A DNA stretch of 64,000 nucleotides, taken from positions 62,001-126,000 of the forward strand of contig JAZKDE010000002.1 of assembly GCA_040387735.1 (NCBI GenBank). Reading direction: 5' to 3'. The notes below the pieces were generated by a model that saw nothing but the letters and a program-made list of their open reading frames with translations, did not search any database and was not told the DNA's origin. The position numbers and the translations under genes are program-made. Of the stretch, positions 42,905-51,603 are shown one piece after another; position 1 is the stretch's first letter, and each line of letters starts with the position of its first letter. The DNA is from Arcicella sp040387735 (GTDB lineage Bacteria; Bacteroidota; Bacteroidia; Cytophagales; Spirosomataceae).

Positions 42905-43306
42905 TTACTGAGGTTTATACTTTACAAAGCCAAATAAATGCAAAAATACCGCCCGTGAAATTCTAAAGTTGAAAGGAACAATCACCACTGATAAAACCGT
43001 TATTGGCACAATATAATACATCACAGGAGGGTCGTTGAAAATATAGAATACACTCACACCCAAAACAACTAACAAAGCAACGGTATTAGCATAACTTACG
43101 AACATGGCTCCATACCAAAAACCTGGTTCTACCTCAAATTTCAATCCACAAACGGGACAATGCGTATTCATTTCGGAAAATTTATCTACTCGCCAAAATG
43201 GATATTTAAACATTTTACCTTCTCTACATTGCGGGCATCTTGCCTCGCCCATTGCTTGAAACTTAGACCGTTTTACATCCAATCTAACACTTTTTATCTC
43301 TTCCAT
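42905..43306 (-). CDS. DUF983 membrane protein
   Basis: The 133-aa protein has two CxxC pairs, CPQC (24-27) and CPVC (50-53), in the N-terminal zinc-ribbon-like part. VEPGFWYGAMFVSYANTVALL and two or three membrane helices follow. This is the DUF983 arrangement, of unknown function and common in Bacteroidota and alphaproteobacteria. It is close (40 nt) to the end of the SASA gene on the same strand. Confidence 0.88.
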   Translation of the reverse strand: MEEIKSVRLDVKRSKFQAMGEARCPQCREGKMFKYPFWRVDKFSEMNTHCPVCGLKFEVEPGFWYGAMFVSYANTVALLVVLGVSVFYIFNDPPVMYYIVPITVLSVVIVPFNFRISRAVFLHLFGFVKYKPQ

Positions 43307-43346
43307 TGCTCACACATTTATTGAAAATAAATCGAAATTCATCATA

Positions 43347-46199
43347 TTAACGATTAATGATAATCCGTTTCGTAATAGTGTAGAAATTATCTGTTTTAAT
43401 TCTTAACATATATTCTCCTTCGGGAAGATCGGTCAAGTCTATTTTTTTCACCTCATCGAAAATAGAAACTACACCACTTTTGATGAATGCTCCCGATAAA
43501 TTATAAATTTCAACGCTTGAATTTCTCCAATCTACTTTAGAATCGATACTGAAAACACCTTTACTTGGATTAGGGTAGATTGACATTCCATTATCGTTGT
43601 ATAACTCAAAGCTAAACTCAGAAGAAGGGTCAGCAATACAAACTTTATCACCGTAAGAAAGCGTTTTGTAAATATTTTTTGCCGTAACTCTGTATCTACC
43701 TGCCTCATTAATTCTAACAACTTTTCCCGTAAAATCAGTTCTGTCAGTCCCATTAAATTGCCATACATAAGAAGTAGCAGCAGTATTATTCGTTTCAAAA
43801 CCAATTGAATATGGACTCAGTCTTACAATACTTTCTATTTTCGTCGGCACGACTTTTATCGCCACATATACTGACGAAGAAAGTACAGATTTACAACCAT
43901 TTAAATCAGTTTGAAGTCCTTGAAAAGAACCCGACTTATTAACATTCAGGCTCTGAATATTATATTTTGAGGTTGTTCCATCTTGCGTAGCCAACCACGT
44001 TGGAAAACCACCATTTACTAAACTCATTTGTAAAATAGTACTTTCTCCCTGACAAAGCACTGTATCTCGTGTACTTGAAATACTTGGTGCAGGTGGTAAA
44101 GCATTCACTTTAATTTTAGTAGCGATTGATGATTTTGAAACACAGCCATTTTTATCAACTGTTTTTACGGTATAATCTCCTAAATTTCTAACAGTTATAT
44201 TTCTCGTAATAGAACCTGTACTCCAACGGTAAGATAGAGCATCCTGATTTGATGACGTCAATATCACGCTGGTATCAGCACAAAAAGTAGTTGGGCCATT
44301 GGGTACAATACTTGGGGTGGCCGGAAGTGGATTAACCGTTATTTTTGTTTGGTCCGATTCTGGAGAAGTACAACCTTTATCGCTGACAGCTTTAACAGTA
44401 AAACTTCCCGAAACATTTACTTTTAAAGTTCTACTGGTTGTGCCATTACTCCATAAATAAGTTGTCGCATCTTGATTAGATGAAGTCAGCACCACGTTGG
44501 TATCCGCACAAAAGACCGTTGAGCCGTTTACAGAAATGACAGGTTTAGGCGGCACGGGTTTAGAGACAATGGTTAATGGAGAAGAAAAATCCGACTGACA
44601 TCCAAACTGACTGATTGATTTAACCGAATAAGTTCCAGAAGTTGTTACAGTAAGTTCTTGCGTTTTATTGCCATTATTCCACTCATAAATTGCGGCATCA
44701 TTGGCTTTTAGAACGGCTTTATTTCCCTCGCAAAAATCAGTTGCACCTGTTGCGGTAATCGTAGAAACAGGCACATTACTTCCTTTAAATGAAATAGCAG
44801 GAACTTGTACCACATTACCATTCCCGTCACGATAACGAGCAAAATATTGTCTCCCATTATCAACGTTTAAAGTTGCTATTTGCTGATTTGAGAATTTTCC
44901 ACTGTTAAAAGAAATGGCATTATTTGACCATTCGTAGTTATTACCTCCACTTGGTAGAGCCACATCTACTTGATTATCTTTACAAGTAAAAGCTAAATCA
45001 GGAATTTTTGAGGGGATACTCGTTTGTGAACTATTGAAAAAATCATCCGTTAATGAATTATTCCACGCTTCGGCTAATTGGATAAGACCATTTCCCGTAA
45101 AATGAACGCCTCCGTCACGTCCAGGATTCTGAATTCCATCGGTTGAAGGACCAGTATAAACATTTGAAGTTTCTCTGATGGTAGCTCGCTGTCCTTCTAT
45201 AATTTTATCATCTGGATTTGCATAAGTTCCAACAGGACAAGCAGTGCAATAGGGCGAAGCAGAAGTGAGAGCAATGACCCACGATATATTTTTGCCAGTC
45301 TCTGCACGAGTACGGTTTATGACCGTTTGCAAATTATTTTTGTAAGTTGTAGCACTAACATTTTGTTTCCCTAAGGTATAATTATCTCCTTCACCCTGAC
45401 ACCACAATACTGCTCTTACTCCTAATTGGGTTGTGTAATAATGAAGTACATCAGATAGATTTCGGTAAGGAAGATTATTGAAATAAATCTCGCCAGCATA
45501 AGGATTATAAGCTGTTTCCCCCCTTGCTGTTCTTGCCCACATATCACTCGTTGTACCACCAAAAGCAACGTTAAAGAACATAATGGGTACATTCAAGCGA
45601 TTAGCTAAAAGGTCGCCTAATTTCCCCCAACACCAACCATTTGGCCCTCTCGGAGCGATATTGGTATTAGCATCAAGTTTTGAAAAATCGGATAAGGCAA
45701 TATTGTCAGTTCCACCAAATCTCAGGTCATTGCGTCTGCTATAACAATTTACTCGGTCATCGCTTGCACCAACTCCTTGAATATATTCAACGCCTTCTGC
45801 ATTAGATTGTCCCGCAATAATAAAAACTTCACCAACTCCAACTCTATCCACGGTAGCAACATCACCAATTTGAACTCCATTCAAACTACCTCGAACTTCT
45901 AATTTGTACCAGCCTTGTCGGACAGTTCTTTCCACACTAAAATTTCCATTTAGTGGCAATACTTTTATTGTTTCCCAATTGGTAGCTTCACCTTGTCCGA
46001 AAGCGACAGGCGTTAAACGAGCTTCAACTTTATCAATTTGTTTATCGTAGGAACCCGCCACAGTAACAGCAGAATACCCAAAACCATTACGTTGATAGAC
46101 CGCACGGTTTTGAGGTGATGTTATTTTGATTTGACTAAATGCTAAATGACCAAAACAAATAAAAATAGAGATAAGTAATGTCTTTTTGAACGCTGTCAT
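43347..46199 (-). CDS. Secreted SASA/SGNH-type carbohydrate esterase with T9SS type A tail (paralogue 1)
   Basis: The 950-aa protein has a signal peptide (ending LAFSQ), a beta domain (residues about 25-120), then an SGNH esterase domain: EVFIIAGQSNAEG with nucleophile S132, VPIMFFNVAFGGT, GVRAVLWCQGEGDN, and GVHFTGNGL carrying the catalytic histidine. Ig/PKD-like repeats of about 75 residues follow (PVISVNGSTVFCADTNVVLTSSNQDATTYLWSNG), and a type A sorting domain ends it (MSIYPNPSKGVFSID...LPEGEYMLRI). It probably removes acetyl groups from extracellular polysaccharides. Its neighbour at 46318 is a paralogue with identical layout. Confidence 0.88.
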   Translation of the reverse strand: MTAFKKTLLISIFICFGHLAFSQIKITSPQNRAVYQRNGFGYSAVTVAGSYDKQIDKVEARLTPVAFGQGEATNWETIKVLPLNGNFSVERTVRQGWYKLEVRGSLNGVQIGDVATVDRVGVGEVFIIAGQSNAEGVEYIQGVGASDDRVNCYSRRNDLRFGGTDNIALSDFSKLDANTNIAPRGPNGWCWGKLGDLLANRLNVPIMFFNVAFGGTTSDMWARTARGETAYNPYAGEIYFNNLPYRNLSDVLHYYTTQLGVRAVLWCQGEGDNYTLGKQNVSATTYKNNLQTVINRTRAETGKNISWVIALTSASPYCTACPVGTYANPDDKIIEGQRATIRETSNVYTGPSTDGIQNPGRDGGVHFTGNGLIQLAEAWNNSLTDDFFNSSQTSIPSKIPDLAFTCKDNQVDVALPSGGNNYEWSNNAISFNSGKFSNQQIATLNVDNGRQYFARYRDGNGNVVQVPAISFKGSNVPVSTITATGATDFCEGNKAVLKANDAAIYEWNNGNKTQELTVTTSGTYSVKSISQFGCQSDFSSPLTIVSKPVPPKPVISVNGSTVFCADTNVVLTSSNQDATTYLWSNGTTSRTLKVNVSGSFTVKAVSDKGCTSPESDQTKITVNPLPATPSIVPNGPTTFCADTSVILTSSNQDALSYRWSTGSITRNITVRNLGDYTVKTVDKNGCVSKSSIATKIKVNALPPAPSISSTRDTVLCQGESTILQMSLVNGGFPTWLATQDGTTSKYNIQSLNVNKSGSFQGLQTDLNGCKSVLSSSVYVAIKVVPTKIESIVRLSPYSIGFETNNTAATSYVWQFNGTDRTDFTGKVVRINEAGRYRVTAKNIYKTLSYGDKVCIADPSSEFSFELYNDNGMSIYPNPSKGVFSIDSKVDWRNSSVEIYNLSGAFIKSGVVSIFDEVKKIDLTDLPEGEYMLRIKTDNFYTITKRIIINR

Positions 46200-46269
46200 G
46201 CAATTTTTTTTTATGAGTTCTTGATGAATGGAGCGTGGTTAGGTTGTTCTTTATTAGGCATTGAATTAT

Positions 46270-46307
46270 TTTCAGGTCGGAAATAAAAGGTTATTTCCGA
46301 CCTGAAA
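46270..46307 (-). terminator. Terminator between the SASA paralogues
   Basis: TTTCAGGTCGGAAATAA and TTATTTCCGACCTGAAA form a perfect 17-bp stem with a 4-nt loop, just after the stop of the upstream paralogue. It implies that the two genes are transcribed at different levels. Confidence 0.85.
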
Positions 46308-46317
46308 CGGATAAAAA

Positions 46318-49089
46318 CTATCGGGTAATACTAATTATTTTTGAAATTTTAAATGTACTACTTGAAACTCTTAAAATGTATGAACCTTCAGGTAATGGGC
46401 TCAAATCAATTACTTTCTGAGCATTTAATACATCCACTTTTCCGTCGTATAATAATTTCCCGTCAATACTGTAAACCGTTATTGATACATTATCCAAATC
46501 GTAACGGCTTTCTAAAGTAAAACGTCCACTTGATGGATTTGGATAAACTGATAATCCTTTGTCATCGTAAGGGTCAAACGTAAATTTTTCGCTTTCTGCC
46601 GACAAACAAATCAATGGTGTTGCCGAAGATTTAACGGTGTAAATATTTTTACCAATAACGGTATAACTTCCTCTATCGACAGTTTTGATTAATGAATCTT
46701 TCGCCGAAATAGCTTTCCCATCAAGCTTCCAGAGATATTCATTTACTTTACTATCTGAGCGAGCAACGAACGAATAATTGCCCTTAGCACTAATTGTTAA
46801 TATCTTCGGATTATCCTTTTTCACTACTTGAATAGCATTTGACAGTACAGATTTACAACCTTTATTGTCAGTTACAAAACCTCTTACTAATTCTGTTCCA
46901 GTTATTCTGATAGTCGTAGAATTATCGTTATTGTTAACACTATTATTTCTGTTCCAACCAAAAACCTTACTATTATCACTCGGAGTCAATACCAATGAAA
47001 CATTTCCTCCGTCGCAAAAAACGGTATCACTCAAAGCTCTAATCTGGGGTGTAACAGGTAAAGGATTGACTAATACAGAAATATTATCCGTTGAAGAGGG
47101 AGATAAACAACCATTCGACGAACGAGTCTGAACGGAATAACTACCCGATTTCTTTACGGTAATAACCTGTGTATTTTCACCACTACTCCACAAATAACTT
47201 GAAGCCCCAGCGTTTGAAGAAGTCAAAACGATTGATTGTCCATCACAAAATTCAGTACTTCCCGATGTAGAAATAACAGGTTTTTCTGGACGAGGCTTTG
47301 CTACCAATTTTACATCACTTGAATATGCCGAAGCACAAGCATTTTTATCAATAACTCGTAACTTATAAGTACCTTCCCGTGAAACTGAAATATCCTTTGT
47401 ACGGGCCAAATTAGCAATAGCAGGTGTACTTACCCACTCATAAATTGGATTATCCGCTTCGGTCGAACTTTGTAACGTTACGCTCGTTCCCAAACAAAAA
47501 TTCAAATCACTCGATGAAGTAACAATTGGAGCTTTAGGCGGCGTATTTGCCTTAACCGTAACTCTTGGAACTTGCACAATATTTCCATTACTGCGAGTTA
47601 CACGGGCAATATAAGTACCCGAACCTACATTAACACTTTTGGTTTTACCCGCAACAACACCACTTTCAGTATTTACCCATTCGTAAGAAGCATAACCATC
47701 AGGCAGAGTTAATTTTAATGCACTCGACGAAATACATTCCAAAGAAATACTTGGAATGGTATCCGCTACAATCGGCTCTACTGTATCAAAAAAATCTTTA
47801 TTATCTTCCGTTAATGCTTTAACCCAAGCATTTGCCACATCCGTCAAACCTGAACCCGTAAAATGAACACACTGAGCAATCTTAGATGTTGCACGGGGAA
47901 TCTGAATATTATCGGTAAATGGACCAGGATAAATGGGAAAACTGGTCGGGTTTGCAATAGCCTGATTTTGAGCATTCACAATAATCGGCGAGGGTTGCTG
48001 TACTGCATTCGCATTTGTTCCACAACCTAATAGTCCAGAATACGAAGTTCTTGCAACTACCCACGACAGTTTATTATTACCTAAATCCAAACGAGTTTGC
48101 TTCAATAAAGACTCTAAATTAGTTTTATATTGGTCAAGTGTTACGTTATTATTTGGGTCATTATCAAGATTTAGTACATTTTCAGTTTCACCTTGCATCC
48201 ACAATATTGACCTTACGCCAAGGTTAATTCCGTAATATCTCAGAATGGCATTAAGGTTTTTATATGGAGTACCTACATCGTAATAAATACCCGATATTGC
48301 ATCACTTTCAGGGCCAACTAATTTTCCGTTCACCAATTTACCATTTGGATATTGAGCACTTTCTGCCCAAACTCTAATGGATGCTCCCGCCCAAGCCGTG
48401 TTGAAAAACATGATAGGAACATTCAATTTTGCGGCTAAAGCATCGCCAACTTTTCCCCAATAAAATGGGCCAAGACCTCTCGGTCCAATAGATGATGTCT
48501 TTTCTAATCTTGAAAAAGATACTAAAGAGAAGTCGGTAACATCTTTTCCAATATTGAAACTAACATTTTGCTGATCCATCCCGTCAAAATTAGGGCTTTT
48601 CAACACATTAGGGTCAATGTTAATAAAGTCTGCACAGTTTACCCTATCGTCCGTAGAACCTGTTTCATTAATGCCCCTTTCTCCACTTCCACCCGCATTT
48701 GACTGTCCGCCAATCACAAAAACTTCACCTACGCCTACACGGTCAAGTTTTGAGGCACTGCCAACTAATTTTCCTCCTAAAAGGCCTCTAACTTCCATCA
48801 CATACCAACCACCTTTTACAGTAACACTACCTTTAAATAAACCACCCAAAGGAGCCGATTTAATTACTGTCCAATCAACAGCAGTACCTTGACCTGCTGT
48901 TACAGGTGTAAAGCGTACTTGAATCGTATCAATGGGTTGTGAGTAACTTCCCGTTATCGTAACAACAGCCTGTTTATTAAGGTCTCGCTGAAATACTTGA
49001 CGCAACACTGGCGAGGAAATAGTGATTTGACTAAATATAAAATGAGAAGTACTTAAAAATAAAAATATCAGTAATAATTTCTTGAGCAT
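46318..49089 (-). CDS. Secreted SASA/SGNH-type carbohydrate esterase with T9SS type A tail (paralogue 2)
   Basis: The protein has 923 aa from ATG 49089 (a GTG at 49095 adds two residues). The order is as in paralogue 1: signal peptide (FIFSQ), N-terminal beta domain, and SGNH domain with EVFVIGGQSNAGG (nucleophile at about 130), VPIMFFNTAWAGAS, GVRSILWMQGETEN and CVHFTGSGL. Three or four Ig-like repeats follow (PVISTSGSTEFCDGQSIVLTSSNAGASSYLWSSG), then the type A domain LSVYPNPSSGRFTLES...LPEGSYILRV. It has an insertion around residues 140-180 relative to paralogue 1. The substrate is inferred to be acetylated glycans. Confidence 0.88.
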   Translation of the reverse strand: MLKKLLLIFLFLSTSHFIFSQITISSPVLRQVFQRDLNKQAVVTITGSYSQPIDTIQVRFTPVTAGQGTAVDWTVIKSAPLGGLFKGSVTVKGGWYVMEVRGLLGGKLVGSASKLDRVGVGEVFVIGGQSNAGGSGERGINETGSTDDRVNCADFINIDPNVLKSPNFDGMDQQNVSFNIGKDVTDFSLVSFSRLEKTSSIGPRGLGPFYWGKVGDALAAKLNVPIMFFNTAWAGASIRVWAESAQYPNGKLVNGKLVGPESDAISGIYYDVGTPYKNLNAILRYYGINLGVRSILWMQGETENVLNLDNDPNNNVTLDQYKTNLESLLKQTRLDLGNNKLSWVVARTSYSGLLGCGTNANAVQQPSPIIVNAQNQAIANPTSFPIYPGPFTDNIQIPRATSKIAQCVHFTGSGLTDVANAWVKALTEDNKDFFDTVEPIVADTIPSISLECISSSALKLTLPDGYASYEWVNTESGVVAGKTKSVNVGSGTYIARVTRSNGNIVQVPRVTVKANTPPKAPIVTSSSDLNFCLGTSVTLQSSTEADNPIYEWVSTPAIANLARTKDISVSREGTYKLRVIDKNACASAYSSDVKLVAKPRPEKPVISTSGSTEFCDGQSIVLTSSNAGASSYLWSSGENTQVITVKKSGSYSVQTRSSNGCLSPSSTDNISVLVNPLPVTPQIRALSDTVFCDGGNVSLVLTPSDNSKVFGWNRNNSVNNNDNSTTIRITGTELVRGFVTDNKGCKSVLSNAIQVVKKDNPKILTISAKGNYSFVARSDSKVNEYLWKLDGKAISAKDSLIKTVDRGSYTVIGKNIYTVKSSATPLICLSAESEKFTFDPYDDKGLSVYPNPSSGRFTLESRYDLDNVSITVYSIDGKLLYDGKVDVLNAQKVIDLSPLPEGSYILRVSSSTFKISKIISITR

Positions 49090-49214
49090 ATCCACAATAT
49101 TTTGAAGTGGGTTAAGTATTTACGTCCTAAAATATAGACGGATTTTTGTACTAAAACGTTGCTTTCCTGTTTACAAAAACCAAGCCTGAACTTAGAAAAG
49201 TCCTACAAAAATAC

Positions 49215-49244
49215 AAAAAGCACCCCAGAAACTGAGATGCTTTT
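49215..49244 (-). terminator. Terminator of the rpsF-rpsR-rplI operon
   Basis: On the minus strand, AAAAGCATCTCAG pairs with CTGGGGTGCTTTT (two G-U) around TTT and continues into TTTTT. Confidence 0.7.
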
Positions 49245-49359
49245 CATATTTTTCTTACAAATCTATCAAACGGTCAAGATTTTGAAGTATCAAATCAGTA
49301 ACTAAATGAAAATCAGCAGTATTTACCAATAAATTCAATCACTAATTCACTATGGCAAA

Positions 49360-49803
49360 TTAGTCAGCTACTACGTTGAATTTCACTTTGTGCTTCACTT
49401 CTTTGTGTAAATCAAGTGTTGCAGTGTATTGTCCAACAAATTTCACTTCTGAATCTAATGCAATTTTCTTTCTGTCCACGTCGAAGCCTTTTTCTTTCAA
49501 AACTTCTGAGATTTGGATAGTAGTTACACGACCGAAGATTTTTCCGCTTTCACCTACTTTTGCAGGAATATCAAGGGTAATATCACCGATTGACTCAGCC
49601 AATGCTACTGCGTCCATTTTAACTTTTTCAGCTTTGTGAGCTACTTGCTTGATATTTTCAGCAAGAATTTTTTTGTTTGACCCCGTCGCCATTAAAGCGA
49701 ATCCTTGTGGAATCAAATAGTTGCGACCGTATCCAGGTTTTACAGCAACTACGTCATTTTTATAACCAAGACCTGCGATGTCAGTCTTTAAGATGATTTC
49801 CAT
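49360..49803 (-). CDS. rplI: 50S ribosomal protein L9
   Basis: The 147-aa protein has the L9 N-terminal RNA-binding domain (MEIILKTDIAGLGYKNDVVAVKPGYGRNYLIPQGFAL), a connecting helix, and a C-terminal domain. It is the last gene of the standard rpsF-rpsR-rplI order. The 90-bp spacer from rpsR holds a TAGGTAT heptamer array. Confidence 0.98.
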   Translation of the reverse strand: MEIILKTDIAGLGYKNDVVAVKPGYGRNYLIPQGFALMATGSNKKILAENIKQVAHKAEKVKMDAVALAESIGDITLDIPAKVGESGKIFGRVTTIQISEVLKEKGFDVDRKKIALDSEVKFVGQYTATLDLHKEVKHKVKFNVVAD

Positions 49804-49861
49804 TGTTTTATGAAATTTTTAAGGTTTAAGGATTGGGAAGTGTAATTAGTATAATACAAAA

Positions 49862-49896
49862 ACACCTACAACCTACAACCTAATACCTAATACCTA
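49862..49896 (-). repeat. TAGGTAT heptamer array containing the rpsR stop codon
   Basis: On the minus strand the units TAGGTAT, TAGGTAT, TAGGTTG, TAGGTTG, TAGGTGT follow without a gap. The first three bases of unit 1 are the TAG stop of rpsR. The motif is the same as in the array after nuoM (6926-6974). Confidence 0.85.
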
Positions 49897-50145
49897 TTTT
49901 AAACCGTCAGCCACGTAAGGCATTAAAGCCAAGTGTCTTGCACGTTTGATAGCCGTTGCTACTTTACGTTGGTATTTCAACGATGTACCCGTAAGACGAC
50001 GTGGAAGAATTTTTCCTTGTTCGTTTACTAATTTCAATAAGAAATCTGGGTTTTTGTAGTCAATGTATTTAATGCCAGATTTTTTGAAACGGCAATATTT
50101 TTTGCGTACTACGCTTTTGTCAATTGGTTCGTTTACTAATGTCAT
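49894..50145 (-). CDS. rpsR: 30S ribosomal protein S18
   Basis: The 83-aa protein shows the S18 core: KKYCRFKKSGIKYIDYKNPDFLLKLVNEQGKILPRRLTGTSLKYQRKVATAIKRARHLALMPYV. It binds S6 in the small-subunit platform. It lies between rpsF and rplI on one transcript. Confidence 0.98.
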   Translation of the reverse strand: MTLVNEPIDKSVVRKKYCRFKKSGIKYIDYKNPDFLLKLVNEQGKILPRRLTGTSLKYQRKVATAIKRARHLALMPYVADGLK

Positions 50146-50172
50146 GATTTCAAAAATTAAAATTGAATGTTC

Positions 50173-50538
50173 TTATTCTGCTTTTGCTTCGACTGGTTTC
50201 TTTCCTATCAAACCTTTTTGCTTACGCTCGTTGTAGGCAACAGCGTGCTTGTCAAGTGCAGTTGTTAAGAAACGGATTACTTTTTCGTCACGTTTGTATT
50301 CAAGTTCCAATTTAGCAACTAAAGTACCTTCAGCTTTGAATTCGATGATGTAATAATAACCTGTTTGTTTGTTTTGAATAGGGTACGCCAGCTTACGTAT
50401 GCCCCATGCGTCTTCGTTAACGATTTCCGCATTATTATCCGTTAGGATTTTTTTAAACTTTTCAACGGTATCCTTTGTCTGCTGTTCTGACAAAACGGGA
50501 GTTAAGATGAATACCGTTTCATAATTACGTAATTCCAT
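50173..50538 (-). CDS. rpsF: 30S ribosomal protein S6
   Basis: The 121-aa protein starts MELRNYETVFILTPVLSEQQ at 50538. An in-frame extension to 50727 is not credible, because the promoter (50569-50598) lies within it and the added residues are unlike S6. EDAWGIRKLAYPIQNKQTGYYYIIEFKA is typical S6. It is first in the rpsF-rpsR-rplI operon. Confidence 0.97.
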   Translation of the reverse strand: MELRNYETVFILTPVLSEQQTKDTVEKFKKILTDNNAEIVNEDAWGIRKLAYPIQNKQTGYYYIIEFKAEGTLVAKLELEYKRDEKVIRFLTTALDKHAVAYNERKQKGLIGKKPVEAKAE

Positions 50539-50568
50539 TATGTATATTTGATTTTTAAAATTGGACTG

Positions 50569-50598
50569 CAAAGGTACAAAAATTGATTTAAAAATCAA
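50569..50598 (-). promoter_or_regulatory. Promoter of the rpsF operon
   Basis: On the minus strand, TTG (50598-50596), a 19-nt spacer and TACCTTTG (50576-50569) give a textbook Bacteroidota promoter. The leader is about 24 nt and fixes the rpsF start. Confidence 0.85.
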
Positions 50599-50648
50599 AA
50601 CGGAGAAGAGAAAGATTTGAGAGTCAGCGGGTTGGATAAAATAATAAT

Positions 50649-50789
50649 GTTCAATATTCTGATGTTCAACGCTCAATATTTCAGTAAAAAATTTACCTAA
50701 TATTTTGGGGTAATTAAACACCGTCAATTAAACATTATTATTTGTTATTTTTCACTTGAAAATTGAGCGTTGAGAACTCAATATTGAAA
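50649..50789. repeat. Inverted heptamer blocks upstream of the rpsF promoter
   Basis: Block 1 (about 50649-50682) has TGTTCAA/TATTCTG/CGCTCAA-type units. Block 2 (50762-50789) has ATTGAGC, GTTGAGA, ACTCAAT, ATTGAAA. TCAACGCTCAAT (50666-50677) and ATTGAGCGTTGA (50762-50773) are exact inverse copies. The arrangement, two opposed heptamer blocks in a gap between genes, is like that at 22362-22484. Confidence 0.6.
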
Positions 50790-50805
50790 CTTCCATTTTA
50801 TGCTT

Positions 50806-51474
50806 TTACTTAATCTGCAATTTGAATTTTCCTGACGTAAGAGTTATTTTATCGGTTTTATCTTGTTTTTTGTAACCATTTCCTTCAGGGTCAATATCTG
50901 AATCATAACCCGTTGCTTTGGTAGTTGCTTTATCTTCCATTTTATTGATAATACGACCAAAACCGCCAAAAACGGTTGCAGTAGCTTTTTCCTTCCAATA
51001 TGAACCTGCAAGTGTACCGTTGAATACGGCTTCAATTGAACCATCCGAAGCCACTTTGACTTCCATTGCCTCGTCATTATTTTGTGACTTCCCTACGTGA
51101 TACTCCATTCGTGGCTCTCGGGTTTCCTCAACGTATTTTATCACGACGATACCTTTATACTTACCTAAGGTTTCTACTTTTATTTTATTTTCTTTCGTTT
51201 CGGGTTTGTCGGCATCAACCACTAAATAAGTTCCCGCTTCAATGGCAGCATCTTTGTCTCTATTCCAGTTATAAAGCCATATTCTTAGGCTTTTATCGGG
51301 TTTAATAGCATTGGCAGTTATCCACCAATAAGAGCCGATTTTGATACGGCGAGGCTGTGTATCAAAGGCTTTTCCATCAACCTGTACACTAAACGTGTTA
51401 TTATTAGCAAGTTGCCCGAACAAAGAAATATTCAAGGACAGTAATAAAATTAAAAAAGCGAAGAGAGATTTCAT
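50806..51474 (-). CDS. Exported hypothetical protein
   Basis: The 222-aa protein has a signal peptide (MKSLFAFLILLLSLNISLFGQ). A beta-rich body follows (NTFSVQVDGKAFDTQPRRIKIGSYWWITANAIKPDKSLRIWLYNW, EAGTYLVVDADKPE) and a Lys/Asp-rich end. Periplasmic or outer-surface location is likely. No family is recognised and no motifs suggest catalysis. It is a single gene between the acyltransferase and the ribosomal operon, with its own putative -7 box. Confidence 0.7.
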   Translation of the reverse strand: MKSLFAFLILLLSLNISLFGQLANNNTFSVQVDGKAFDTQPRRIKIGSYWWITANAIKPDKSLRIWLYNWNRDKDAAIEAGTYLVVDADKPETKENKIKVETLGKYKGIVVIKYVEETREPRMEYHVGKSQNNDEAMEVKVASDGSIEAVFNGTLAGSYWKEKATATVFGGFGRIINKMEDKATTKATGYDSDIDPEGNGYKKQDKTDKITLTSGKFKLQIK

Positions 51475-51520
51475 GGGAAATTAAGGTTTTAAAAATTAGA
51501 TTCTTGATTTTCAAGTAGTT

Positions 51521-51528
51521 CAAATTTA
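51521..51528 (-). promoter_or_regulatory. Putative -7 box of the 222-aa exported protein gene
   Basis: The minus strand reads TAAATTTG (TAnnTTTG), giving a leader of about 40 nt. The -33 TTG is missing. Confidence 0.4.
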
Positions 51529-51603
51529 AAGTTAATAATTTTAATGAAATACGGGCTTTTATAATTGGGATAGATTTTTTAATAAATGGCGAAGAAATGA
51601 GGT

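Noticed and set aside
50539..50727. N-terminal extension of S6 to 50727
   Set aside because: It crosses a textbook promoter and the extra residues do not resemble S6.
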